Under the pieces are notes generated by a model. The model had not been told where the DNA came from. It made no database searches and saw nothing but the letters and a program-made list of their open reading frames with translations. 64,000 nt of DNA from positions 248,001 through 312,000 of the forward strand of contig CAWAPS010000032.1 of the NCBI GenBank assembly GCA_963783945.1, in the 5' to 3' direction. The stretch comes from CAWAPS01 sp963783945. GTDB taxonomy: Bacteria > Actinomycetota > Acidimicrobiia > Acidimicrobiales > Palsa-688. Of the stretch, positions 17,006 through 25,379 are shown in pieces. Positions within the stretch are counted from its first letter, which is position 1, and each line of letters starts with the position of its first letter. The translations under genes were made by a program, and so were the position numbers.

Positions 17006-18421
17006 CTAGGAACTGACCAGCTGGACCAACTCCGCCCGGCTCGGGCCAAGTGCCGGTTCCTCCCGCCACCGGCCGCCCAGTTCGGCGACCTTCTCCTCCA
17101 AACCGGGCCGGCTCATGACCTCGGCCGGAGTATTGAGCACCATGGCCACATCGAGGAAGGCCCTGAAGCAGTCCGGGTCCTTCATCATCGACGCCTGCAG
17201 CGCCTTGATCGTCCCGTACTCGGCCGGCACGTCGTCCACCGTGCCACAGGCGGCCAGAACCGCCATCTCGTCCAGCCGCCCCCGGTCGAAGGCAAGGGTG
17301 GACCGATACCACGGCTCGACTTTCTCCGCGGTCGCCGCCCCGAACGCCTCGGCCAGACCGGCGGGGTCCACGCCCGCCTCGCGGAGCGTGTCGCGCAACA
17401 CGGTGGCATGCAGCATCCCGATCGAGGCACCCCGACCGACCGATGGATTGGTGCAGGCCCACGCGTCCCCGACAGCGAGAACCCCGGTTGCGACCGGTCG
17501 CCCGCCGGGCCAGAAATTGCGGATGCGGTCCTCGATCTTGGCCATGACGATCACGCGGTCCTCGAGCGGCTCGCCGTCCAGCCAATGAGCGATGGTGGGC
17601 ATGGCCCGGACCGTCCGCTCCCACGCCGCGGCATCGCTCAGCCGCCGTAGCTCCTTGTCGTCGGCCCGGGCGATCAGTCCTATGCCCCACGTGCCATGGT
17701 CGGCCGCGAGGGTCAGGCCGCTGATCGAGCCGTACTCCTGCAGCGCCCCCCCGAGGGCTACCGGCAGGCTGCCGTTAGCCGAACGAAAGTGGCGGCCGTA
17801 GTAGACGAACCCGCTGTCGTCGACCTCCTGCTCGATCGGGGGCGAACCGGCCGCTCCCAGCCAGACCGGAAGCGCCGAACGCCGGCCACTCGCATCGATA
17901 ACCAAGTCGGCCCGCAGTTCCTCACCAGCCTCGGTCCGCACTCCGGTCACGTGGATGACGCCGGGGGCAGCCGGGGACCCGGTCAGCAGTCCGGCGACGG
18001 CGACGCCCCGCCGGACAGTCACGCCCGGAGTTTCCTCGGCAGCCGACGCCACCGACCGCTCCACCACGGCCCGGCGCCCGGTCATCACGTCGAATCGTTC
18101 GTCGCCGTCCCGCCAGCCTCCGGTGATGAAATCCGGGGCGCCCCCCAGGACGTTGTCCTGAAGGGCGCCGTCCGCCCTGAGCCGGGCCGCCACTTGGGGC
18201 AGCTCACCTGTCACTACCTGGTGAAAGCGGGCCAGGAACGTGTGAAGCAGGCGGAACTGGTTCACCCCCCGCCGATCCCAGTGCTCCCATGCGGCCTCCG
18301 CATCGACCGGGGGCGGTTCAGCGTCACGCTCGAGACACGTCACCTGGTGCCCGTCGGCCGCCAGCAGCATGGCCAGCCCCATACCGACCACCCCACTGCC
18401 GACCAAAGTCACATTCGCCAT
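17006..18421 (-). CDS. FAD-dependent monooxygenase/oxidoreductase
   Basis: 471-aa flavoprotein of the aromatic hydroxylase/styrene-monooxygenase-like superfamily. The N-terminal ADP-binding motif is VTLVGSGVVGMGLAMLLA (G8-x-G10-x-x-G13), with the acidic end of strand 2 at CLERDAEPP. The second FAD site GD motif reads GVLAVGDAWACTNPSVGRGAS. It also has the middle motif DLVIDASGRRSALPVWLG. No membrane segment. Paired with the downstream epoxide hydrolase (8-bp spacing); together they could oxidise an alkene to an epoxide and hydrolyse it. No separate flavin reductase is seen nearby, so a single-component enzyme is implied. Substrate unknown. Confidence 0.88.
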   Translation of the reverse strand: MANVTLVGSGVVGMGLAMLLAADGHQVTCLERDAEPPPVDAEAAWEHWDRRGVNQFRLLHTFLARFHQVVTGELPQVAARLRADGALQDNVLGGAPDFITGGWRDGDERFDVMTGRRAVVERSVASAAEETPGVTVRRGVAVAGLLTGSPAAPGVIHVTGVRTEAGEELRADLVIDASGRRSALPVWLGAAGSPPIEQEVDDSGFVYYGRHFRSANGSLPVALGGALQEYGSISGLTLAADHGTWGIGLIARADDKELRRLSDAAAWERTVRAMPTIAHWLDGEPLEDRVIVMAKIEDRIRNFWPGGRPVATGVLAVGDAWACTNPSVGRGASIGMLHATVLRDTLREAGVDPAGLAEAFGAATAEKVEPWYRSTLAFDRGRLDEMAVLAACGTVDDVPAEYGTIKALQASMMKDPDCFRAFLDVAMVLNTPAEVMSRPGLEEKVAELGGRWREEPALGPSRAELVQLVSS

Positions 18422-18486
18422 TGATCGTCCTCACCTCCGTGCACCCGGGAGGGTAGCCCACGGCGCGGTTGGGCGAGGGTTCGTGA

Positions 18487-19004
18487 TCAGTTAAGGAGCA
18501 CCACGTGGGCGGAGCCGGCGAGGTGGTTGGCCGATGTCCCCATAGACACGGTGTAGCCGCCAGGGGCTACGACCCATCTGCCGTTCTTGAAATAGCCGAA
18601 GGCACTGCGGTCGAGGCGGAAACGAACCGTGGCGCTCTTACCGGGTTGCAGGGCGATCCGCCCGAACGCCTTCAACTGCTCCGGTGGTTCACCGGTCCTG
18701 ACCGGGTCACTGACGTAGGCCTGTACCACCTCGGTGCCGGCGGTCCAGTGTTGGTCAGCCTGGCCCTGACACTGACCGTATCCGATCCGACCCGGCTCAA
18801 GCCCACGTTCGTTATAGCGAACCTGGTGTACGACAGCCCGAAACCCAACGGGAACAACGGTTGCTGGTCATGTTCCTGGTAATACCGGTATCCGACGAAT
18901 ATGCCCTCGCTGTAGGAGACTCGTACCGGGCATTCACGGGGGGACAAGACGGTCGTATTCCCTGCCCCCGGTGACGATTGTGATGGGCATGGGTCTCCTA
19001 ACAA
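18487..19004 (-). pseudogene. C-terminal remnant of GH3 beta-glucosidase, frameshifted
   Basis: Two minus-strand frames give the last part of a glycoside hydrolase family 3 protein. The first reads VSYSEGIFVGYRYYQEHDQQ, PLFPLGFGLSYTRFAITNV and RARLTNTG. The second, after a shift near 18730-18745, reads VVQAYVSDPVRTGEPPEQLK, FGRIALQPGKSATVRFRL and PGGYTVSMGTSA, the fibronectin III-like C-terminal domain. A complete enzyme would be 700-850 aa; the catalytic TIM barrel and the rest are missing. The segment is therefore a relic even if the frameshift were a reading error. Confidence 0.75.
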
Positions 19005-19102
19005 TCGACGACGAGTAAGCGCATCGGCCCGATGGTCAGGAATTCGCCGTGACCATTGCCCAGGGGTTGAAGTACAGCAGAGTTGTCGAAATGAAAGGGG
19101 CC

Positions 19103-19456
19103 CTAGGTTGCGCCGGGCCATCGCATGGTGATCACAACGGACTCTTGCTCCGCCCGCCAGGAGTGTCCGATTCCCGGGCCCCAGATCGCGTAGTCGCCCG
19201 GTTCGTAAAGAACAGCGCTTCCGACGTCCAGGTCGATATGGAAGCGGCCGCTCACAAGTACGAGCACCGTCGTGCGTTCCTCGTGTTGGAACCAGTCCTC
19301 ACGTCGCTCGCCGGCGGAGTAGATGCCCCATCTGATCTCCACATCTTCTGTCGTCCGGACGTCGCCGGGGTCCATGAAAGCACCGACCAACCAACCTTGC
19401 CGCTCTGAGCCATCGACCGCGGCGTTGCCGAAGTGCCATTTGGGGGGTTCGCTCAT
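19103..19456 (-). CDS. Cupin-domain protein (small)
   Basis: 117-aa single-domain protein with cupin-like features: a conserved small barrel with EERTTVLVLVSGRFHIDLD (cupin motif 1 region, signal-input type) and YEPGDYAIWGPGIGHSWRAE (motif 2, PGD...P...H). The ATG at 19456 (MSEPPKWHFG) fits cupins of this subtype better than the 23-codon longer open frame. The full HxH metal motif is not evident, so catalytic activity is doubtful; a sensory or small-molecule-binding role is possible. Stands alone between the GH3 remnant and the tRNA. Confidence 0.7.
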   Translation of the reverse strand: MSEPPKWHFGNAAVDGSERQGWLVGAFMDPGDVRTTEDVEIRWGIYSAGERREDWFQHEERTTVLVLVSGRFHIDLDVGSAVLYEPGDYAIWGPGIGHSWRAEQESVVITMRWPGAT

Positions 19457-19496
19457 GGGGTGGTGACCTCGATGCCGTATGTTGTCGGTGTTCGGA

Positions 19497-19658
19497 CTAC
19501 CGAGCGTGTCTGTCGGCTGAACCAAGGGTAACGTCGCCCTGTGCTCGAAGGCCGGTGGTCCTGGGGAAGGCGTTGAGCACGCGGACAGAGTAGGCCTCGT
19601 CCATCAACTTCTCGACCTGGTTTGCTATCAGCCAAACGATCTCGGCTGGCGGGGACAT
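19497..19658 (-). CDS. Possible small ORF, unknown
   Basis: A 53-codon minus-strand frame (starting MSPPAEIVWLIANQVEKLMD, containing YSVRVLNAFPRTTGLRAQGD) lies 40 bp upstream of the cupin. Its composition looks protein-like (mixed, amphipathic) but I recognise no domain. It could equally be a scrap of a decayed gene, as other scraps occur on both sides. The rest of the 487-bp interval up to the tRNA shows nothing I can support. Confidence 0.2.
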   Translation of the reverse strand: MSPPAEIVWLIANQVEKLMDEAYSVRVLNAFPRTTGLRAQGDVTLGSADRHAR

Positions 19659-19943
19659 GTGCACCGTCGACTAGCTCAGCCGAGCCTGCTTCTGGGCCTC
19701 TCGGATCATCGGGTCCAAGGCCGGGGCGTGAATGTGGCAGCCAGTGCAACAAATGTCGGAGGGAAGTCCCCCGCCGCGATGGCATCGTTGACGTCGTCTT
19801 CGGGCCCCACCATGCTTCCGGCCACCCTGCTCCCCTCCTCGCATCCCATCCAAGAGACGTGGTCGGGTTCTTCGGATCAGGAAGCTACGACCGGGTGCGC
19901 CGGTACCCATTCAGGTGCCATCTGACCGGGGGATCTTGGTCGG

Positions 19944-20016
19944 AGCCCGAGAGCGGAATCGAACCGCTGACCTACGCATTACGAGTGCGTTGCTCTACCG
20001 GCTGAGCTACTCGGGC
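19944..20016 (-). tRNA. tRNA-Thr (anticodon CGT)
   Basis: 73-nt cloverleaf read on the minus strand. The acceptor stem GCCCGAG pairs with CTCGGGC. The D-arm is GCTC...GAGC, and the anticodon stem ACGCA/TGCGT closes loop CTCGTAA, giving anticodon CGT (threonine). The T-arm is AGCGG-TTCGATT-CCGCT. The discriminator is T and no CCA is encoded. A tyrosine integrase gene begins 86 bp from its 5' end, making this tRNA a probable present or past integration site. Confidence 0.97.
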
Positions 20017-20101
20017 CTGATCTGCGATTTTGTCTCCAAGTGAGGCGAGAATAGCACCTCCTGGACATGCCTTTGGACATATGCTTGTCGGCGGAGAGAA
20101 G

Positions 20102-21322
20102 ATGCGTGGCTCGCTCAACGAATGGGGTGGACCCGGTAGCGGCAAGTGGAAGTTGCGGGTCTACGTGGGCCGAGACACCCGCAAACGGCCCACCTATCTG
20201 TCGCGCAACTTCACTGGCACGAGGGGCCAAGCCGAGAGCGCTTTGAGTGACCTCGTCGTCGACGTTGAACGCCGCCAGGCCAAGAGCCATGCTGGCAGCG
20301 TAGGCGACCTCCTGACCCGATGGCTCGCCGATATCGAGTCCACCCGGTCCCCCAGCACCATGCGCGAGCACCGGCGCAGCGTCGAACGCAACATTCTCCC
20401 GGCCGTCGGGTCGGTACGCCTCGACCGACTGACAGCCCGGCATCTCGACGACCTCTACCGGTCCCTGCTCGCCCGCGGGCTCTCCCCCGCGTCGGTCCGT
20501 CGCCACCACGCCATCCTCTCGGCCGCCCTGGGACGCGCAATGAAGTGGGAATGGCTGCCGAGCAACCCAGCGAACGAAGCTTCGCCGCCACGCATTACCC
20601 CTCACCCGGTCACCGCCCCTTCGATCGAAACCGTACAGCAGCTGGTTGCCGCCGCCCACGACAGCGACCCCGTATTGGCTACAGCCATCGTCCTCGCCGC
20701 AGTGACCGGAGGGCGCCGGGGAGAGCTGTGCGCGCTGCGGTGGTCCGACGTGGACTGGAAGCGTCGCATGCTCACAATTGCCCGGTCCCTTACCGTCATA
20801 CGCCGAGAAGCCAGTGAGGGCCCGACCAAGACCCACCAGCAGCGAGGGGTCACTGTCGACGACGCCCTTGGCGTATTCGTCGCTGAACGGCAGGCGGACC
20901 AGCTGGCCTATGCCGGGATGGCTGGCGAAAAGCTCGTGAGCGACCCATATCTTCTAAGTCGCGCGGCAACCGGGGGCTTGCCTTGCCTACCCGATGGGCT
21001 GACGCAGGGGTACTCCCGACTGGCGACCAAGCTTGGGGTCGGAGGGCACTTCCACGAGCTACGGCACTACACGGCCACGACCTCCATCGCGACTGGCGCC
21101 GACGGGCGGACGGTAGCAGGTCGCCTCGGCGACGCCGACCCCTCTACGACCATCCGCGTCTACGCGCACGGGGTCGAAGCCAGGGACCCGGAGCTCGCCG
21201 GTCGGCTTGGCACTGCCGTTCTCGGATCCATAAACGGCAGCGGCCAAGCGGATCGGGCTCACCCGCCAGCGAAGACGAGTCCGAACTCGCCAGGTACCTC
21301 TCCGCGCCGATCCAGCTCGTAA
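20102..21322 (+). CDS. Tyrosine-type site-specific integrase
   Basis: 406-aa phage/ICE-type recombinase. The N-terminal SAM-like core-binding domain is around TRWLADIESTRSPSTMREHR, and the catalytic domain follows. Visible catalytic residues are Arg in TGGRRGELCALRW, Lys in EGPTKTHQQRG, His-x-x-Arg in FHELRHYTAT and the nucleophilic Tyr in TTIRVYAHG. The conserved second histidine (usually LGH before the Tyr) is replaced by Asp (RLGDADPSTTIRVY), which may reduce activity. The ATG at 20102 is preceded by GGAGAGAAG; the open frame extends 24 codons upstream toward the tRNA. It sits beside tRNA-Thr as in tRNA-targeting islands, but at the 5' side. No excisionase, replication or conjugation gene follows. 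Confidence 0.92.
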   Translation: MRGSLNEWGGPGSGKWKLRVYVGRDTRKRPTYLSRNFTGTRGQAESALSDLVVDVERRQAKSHAGSVGDLLTRWLADIESTRSPSTMREHRRSVERNILPAVGSVRLDRLTARHLDDLYRSLLARGLSPASVRRHHAILSAALGRAMKWEWLPSNPANEASPPRITPHPVTAPSIETVQQLVAAAHDSDPVLATAIVLAAVTGGRRGELCALRWSDVDWKRRMLTIARSLTVIRREASEGPTKTHQQRGVTVDDALGVFVAERQADQLAYAGMAGEKLVSDPYLLSRAATGGLPCLPDGLTQGYSRLATKLGVGGHFHELRHYTATTSIATGADGRTVAGRLGDADPSTTIRVYAHGVEARDPELAGRLGTAVLGSINGSGQADRAHPPAKTSPNSPGTSPRRSSS

Positions 21323-21422
21323 GCCAATCCTTGAGATGCCAGGCGCTCGGCCCCTCCGGGCAAAGGTGACCAGCCAGTTGTCGTAGGCCTCGCAGAGGAT
21401 GACCGAATCTGCTTTGGCGAAT

Positions 21423-22985
21423 TCACCGGCAAGCTACTCGAACTCGGCAGAGTTCGTGTCGAGGTTCGTCATGGATGCCGCGGTCAGGCGCGGCCGTGAT
21501 TTGATGTTCGGACGCGAGAGCGGACAGACCCCCGGGTGCGAACACCAGCCCCGCGACGACCGCTCCGGCCACGAAGATCACGGATGACCAAAGGAACGCA
21601 GTCGTGTAACTATGCAGGGCGGCTGCCTGCAGGCTGGCCGGGTTCACTGCCTTGCCCACCAGGTAGGCGCTGGCAGCAGCGGCGGCCAGGGTATTGAGCA
21701 GCGCGGTGCCAATCGATCCCCCAACTTGTTGGGCCGTGTTGAGCGTGGCCGACCCGACACCGGCGTCTTGTGGCGTTAAACCCAGGGTGCCCGTGCTGAA
21801 CGAGGGGGCGACGCTCAGGCCGAACCCGAAGCCCAACACCACGAGATAGGGAAGCACATGGCTGACGTACGAAGAGTGCAACCCGACCAGATGGAGTCCG
21901 AACAGTGCCCCGGCAGATATGAGCAAGCCGATTGGCACGATGGGCTTGGGTCCGTACCTCGGCAGGAGGATGCGGTTGGACACCTGGGCCATGCCGGCCA
22001 AGGCGACCACCAGCGGGATAAACGCCACGCCGGTCTTCACCGGACTGAACCCCAGAGTGCCCTGCAGGTAGTAGGTGAGGAACAAGAACACACCGAAGAT
22101 CCCGACGCTGGCGAACAACATGGCCAGCCCAGATCCGCCCCGGGTTCGATTGAGCACGACCCGGGGTGGGAGGAGCGGGTACTTCGCCCTGGTCTCGAAA
22201 TAGGCGAATGCCGTCAAGAGCACCACTCCTATGGCGAGGAATCCAATGGTGAAGGGATTGCTCCACGCGGTGGTCTCGGCGTGGGAGAAGCCGAAAACCA
22301 GTGAGAACAACCCACCGGCTACCAGGAATAGGCCGAGCAGGTCCAACGGGTCGTGGTCAGCGCCCTCGTCGTTCTTCAACCAGAGCAGGGCGCCGATGAC
22401 GGCAGTAGCGGCGAACGCCAGGTTGACGAAAAGCGTCCAGCGCCACGATGCGTACGAAGTGAGGACGCCACCCAGCAGCAGCCCAAGCGCGCCGCCGGCG
22501 CCGGCGATGGCCCCGTAGATCCCGAAGGCTCGCCCGCGCTCGCCCGGATCAGTGAACGTGGTGGTCAAGAGGGCCAGCACCGAGGGGGCCAGCAGCGCCC
22601 CGAACGCGCCCTGGACGGTCCGGGCGGTCACCAGCATGGCGAAGTTGACGGAGGCCCCGCCGATGGCCGAGGCGACCGCGAAGCCGATCAGTCCAATGAT
22701 GAGGGCCCTCTTGCGACCCACCATGTCGCCGATTCGGCCGCCTAGAAGCAGCAGGCTGCCGAACGCAAGGGAGTAAGCGGTGACGATCCACTGTCGGTCG
22801 GCATTGGAGAAGTGCAGGTCGCGCTGAGCCGTGGGGAGGGCGATGTTGACGATGGTGCTGTCGAGAATGACCATCAACTGGGAGATCCCCAGCACGGCGA
22901 GAACCCACCAGCGCCTGGTGTCGCTGGCTACGTCGTCGGGGGTCCTTTCTCCGCCTGCCCGTTCCACGGTCATCAATGCGGTCAT
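21423..22985 (-). CDS. MFS drug-efflux transporter, DHA2 (EmrB/QacA) family
   Basis: 520-aa inner-membrane proton antiporter with about 14 predicted TM segments. The N-terminal motif LGISQLMVILDSTIVNIALPTAQRDL and the loop 2-3 signature GGRIGDMVGRKRALIIG are diagnostic of the DHA2 family. The motif C-like segment AIAGAGGALGLLLGGVL is present. GGAGG lies five bases before the ATG at 22985. The C-terminal ~35 residues (ALASEHQITAAPDRGIHDEP...) are hydrophilic and probably cytosolic. Likely exports a hydrophobic toxin or drug. An SDR gene lies upstream on the same strand, 175 bp away; no regulator is adjacent. Confidence 0.93.
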   Translation of the reverse strand: MTALMTVERAGGERTPDDVASDTRRWWVLAVLGISQLMVILDSTIVNIALPTAQRDLHFSNADRQWIVTAYSLAFGSLLLLGGRIGDMVGRKRALIIGLIGFAVASAIGGASVNFAMLVTARTVQGAFGALLAPSVLALLTTTFTDPGERGRAFGIYGAIAGAGGALGLLLGGVLTSYASWRWTLFVNLAFAATAVIGALLWLKNDEGADHDPLDLLGLFLVAGGLFSLVFGFSHAETTAWSNPFTIGFLAIGVVLLTAFAYFETRAKYPLLPPRVVLNRTRGGSGLAMLFASVGIFGVFLFLTYYLQGTLGFSPVKTGVAFIPLVVALAGMAQVSNRILLPRYGPKPIVPIGLLISAGALFGLHLVGLHSSYVSHVLPYLVVLGFGFGLSVAPSFSTGTLGLTPQDAGVGSATLNTAQQVGGSIGTALLNTLAAAAASAYLVGKAVNPASLQAAALHSYTTAFLWSSVIFVAGAVVAGLVFAPGGLSALASEHQITAAPDRGIHDEPRHELCRVRVACR

Positions 22986-23159
22986 CAGAACCTCCGTCTC
23001 TGCCGATAGGAGTCAAGGTTGATGCTATCGACCGATCGAGGCCAGGGGGTCCGGCCGTCATGGGACCAGGACCGCAACGGCGGAGGTCCCTCCACGAGCT
23101 CGACTACGCCCGGGCCAACCGGGATCAGATCATGGACAGCCCCAGGCGTACCAGGAGGT

Positions 23160-23948
23160 CTACTCCCATTCTGCCCAGAGCCTTAGGCGATCCTCGTATG
23201 CCGTTTTGATGTCTTGCAGGGGTCGGCCGACGAGGACCCGGAGAGGCGGCGTATCGGCGTCCACGATCTGCAGAAACTTGGGGGCGATGTCATGCGGATC
23301 ATTGCCGGGGCGCCCGCTGACAGCCTTCATCGTCTCGCGAATGGGTGCGTACGCCGCGATGGGTGAGCCTTCGGAAGCAGCCGTTCGGCCAAGCCCCGTG
23401 CCGCCCATGTGACCGACCTGTGCGATCGTGATGTTGATGCCGAGGTGGGCCGCCTCCTGGCTGAGGGACTCGCTCAAACCATCGATGCCGAACTTGGTGG
23501 CCTGATATGCGCCATTCAGGGGCCAGCTAATCACACCGCCACCCGACGAGATCTGAATGATATGGCCGTTGGCCTGCGCCCGCATGATAGGAAGGGCGGC
23601 TTGAGTCACCCAAACGGTGCCGAGGAGGTTGGTATCGACAAGGTCGCGGATCTCGGGCTCAGTGAGCTCTTCGACCGCACCCGAGAGCGCCCTCGCCGCG
23701 TTGTTTACGACGACGTCGATCCGGCCAAACTTCTCCACAACGGCCGCCAGTGCTGGGGCAGCGGCCGCTCTGTCTCTCACGTCCAGCGCCAACGGCAACA
23801 CGTTGTCGCCAAAGCGGTCCACGAGACCAATAACGTCCTCCACATTCCGCGTGCTCGCCGCGACCGAATCGCCTCGCTCCAGCGCCGCTTCCACAATCGC
23901 ACGCCCTAGCCCCTGCCCCGAACCCGTCACGAGCCAGATTTTCGCCAT
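23160..23948 (-). CDS. Short-chain dehydrogenase/reductase (SDR)
   Basis: 262-aa classical SDR. The cofactor motif is TGSGQGLG (residues 9-16 from MAKIWLVTGSG), then VVNNAARALSGA (NNAG equivalent), the serine of QISSGGG and the catalytic YQATK. The length and the QVGHMGGTG-type loop suggest the oxidoreductases that act on lipids or small aldehydes. I placed the start at the ATG at 23948 because GGGAG lies just upstream; the open frame extends 56 codons further but is unlike SDR N-termini. Substrate unknown; no obvious operon partner apart from the downstream MFS exporter. Confidence 0.92.
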   Translation of the reverse strand: MAKIWLVTGSGQGLGRAIVEAALERGDSVAASTRNVEDVIGLVDRFGDNVLPLALDVRDRAAAAPALAAVVEKFGRIDVVVNNAARALSGAVEELTEPEIRDLVDTNLLGTVWVTQAALPIMRAQANGHIIQISSGGGVISWPLNGAYQATKFGIDGLSESLSQEAAHLGINITIAQVGHMGGTGLGRTAASEGSPIAAYAPIRETMKAVSGRPGNDPHDIAPKFLQIVDADTPPLRVLVGRPLQDIKTAYEDRLRLWAEWE

Positions 23949-24306
23949 CAAATCTCCCTCCGAACCCGCAAAGACTGGCCGGCACAGGCACCATGGCGGG
24001 CATACTCGTCTGTTCCGCGGGACGACGGAACCCGGCAAGCTCTCCGCCAGAGCCCCTTGATCACCCGCTGACGCCAAGTACGTGAGGCTCCGCCGGCCAC
24101 AGTATCTCGCCGGCATACGAGAGCGGCGAGACCACGCCGTCTGTTACGGCCGCCGTTGCACCCGTGGCGGTGGCCGAGACAACGGTGCTCGAGTCAACGA
24201 ACAGATTTTTCGATCTGGTGCCCTCGAGCCCTCCGGCGGCGAAACGGCGGCCCCCCGCCCTAACGCCCGGCCAATCGGCAAGGGGGTCACCTTATTGCTG
24301 TGTCAG
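23949..24306. other. Intergenic region with no supported gene
   Basis: About 355 bp between the SDR start and the 3' end of the Pnkp remnant. It holds a weak dyad GTTCCG...CGGAAC (24012-24031, eight-base spacer) 64 bp upstream of the SDR start, which could be an operator. Otherwise I see no gene. Confidence 0.4.
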
Positions 24307-25258
24307 CTAGAGGCGGGGGTCCACGGGCTCACTTTCCAGGGCGAGCACGCCGAAGACGAAACGCTCGAAGGCTTCGATGCCGAGGGCGAACTCGCGCAGG
24401 GCCAGGGCGCGCTTGTGGCCAAGGCCGCGCTCGCGGAGACGAGCGAGGTTGTCTTCGGATGTGTACTCGGGTCCGTAGATGATGCGGAGATGCTCCCGGC
24501 CACGAACCTTGATGCCTGGTGGGCCAGACCTCGGTGACCGCGGTGAACCGTCTCGGCCGGCTGGACGACCATGCCTTCGCCACGGCCGCCGGTGAGGTCT
24601 TCCCACCACTGTGCGCCCGCCTGGCAGCTGGCGGGGTCAGTGAGCTCGACGGTGATGGTCCTGGTGGCCCGGAAGGTGCCGGGGTCGGTGGCGACGAGAC
24701 GGCCGAGGATGTCGAGGTGCCAGGGGCGGCGGGTGAGAGCGTGGACGGCGGCCTCGACGGCGAGCGTGGCGGTAGCGGCGGCGCCGACGGCGGCGTACTG
24801 CCGGCGGAGCAACTCGCCGGCTTTTGCGGACCACGGCAGCAGCTCGCAGTCGACGATGACCCAGTCAGATCTCAGTTCGTCCCGGATACCGGCTGCACTG
24901 AGCCCGCCGCGGATCTTGGTGAGGAGATCCCCTCGTCACCGGGGGCGGTGAGACAGGGGGGGCCGGTGCGGGTGAGGATAACGCCGGCGTCGCCGTCGGC
25001 GATGGCGAAGCGACTAATCACCTCCAAGCCGCGAAAGCGTTCTCTCCTCCCGGACGGTCACGGTTCTACCCGTGAGGCGGGTAGGGATGATCTTCTGGCC
25101 GAGGACGTCGTGATGTCGAGGTCGGTCGGCTCGCGGTCGCGGTCGCCCGCAAAGTCGGGCTCGACGAGGAGCCGGGTGGGCTCCCAGTACGTCTTTCGAG
25201 GGGGGACGGAGACGAGGTCCCGCTCGGGCCAGCGTAGGACGGTGAGCGCCGAGTCGCC
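24307..25258 (-). pseudogene. Decayed C-terminal part of polynucleotide kinase-phosphatase Pnkp (RNA repair)
   Basis: Several minus-strand frames read successive blocks of bacterial Pnkp, the RNA end-healing partner of Hen1. In order: end of the phosphatase domain (LTVLRWPERDLVSVPPRKTY), DVLGQKIIPTRLTGRTVTVR, a fragment SRFAIADGDAGVILTRTG, KIRGGLSAAGIRDELRSDW, then VIVDCELLPWSAKAGELLRR, ADPGTFRATRTITVELTDPA, WWEDLTGGRGEGMVVQP, VRGREHLRIIYGPEYTSEDN, and the C-terminus FERFVFGVLALESEPVDPRL. At least three frame changes are needed, and the adenylyltransferase core between TVR and SRFA is deleted. The kinase domain and hen1 are absent. Family recognition rests on recalled Pnkp sequence, not a search. 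Clearly non-functional. Confidence 0.8.
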
Positions 25259-25379
25259 CGCGGTCCCGGCACGCCCTCCGAACGATCAGCTCTCAAACCG
25301 TCCAACAGGGCGCATGCCCGTACGCCTCAGGAAGAACCATACTTTGAATGAAGGCCCGAAACGCCCAGGAGGTACGACG

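Noticed and set aside
16173..17690. 505-codon minus-strand frame covering the epoxide hydrolase and part of the monooxygenase
   Set aside because: Only the last 274 codons are hydrolase; the N-terminal 231 codons are an out-of-frame shadow of the flavin monooxygenase. A proper RBS and ATG exist at 16997.
24519..25379. N-terminal 287 codons of the long plus-strand frame ending in mreB
   Set aside because: They are antisense to the Pnkp relic and unlike MreB; a perfect AGGAGG and GTG mark the real start at 25380.
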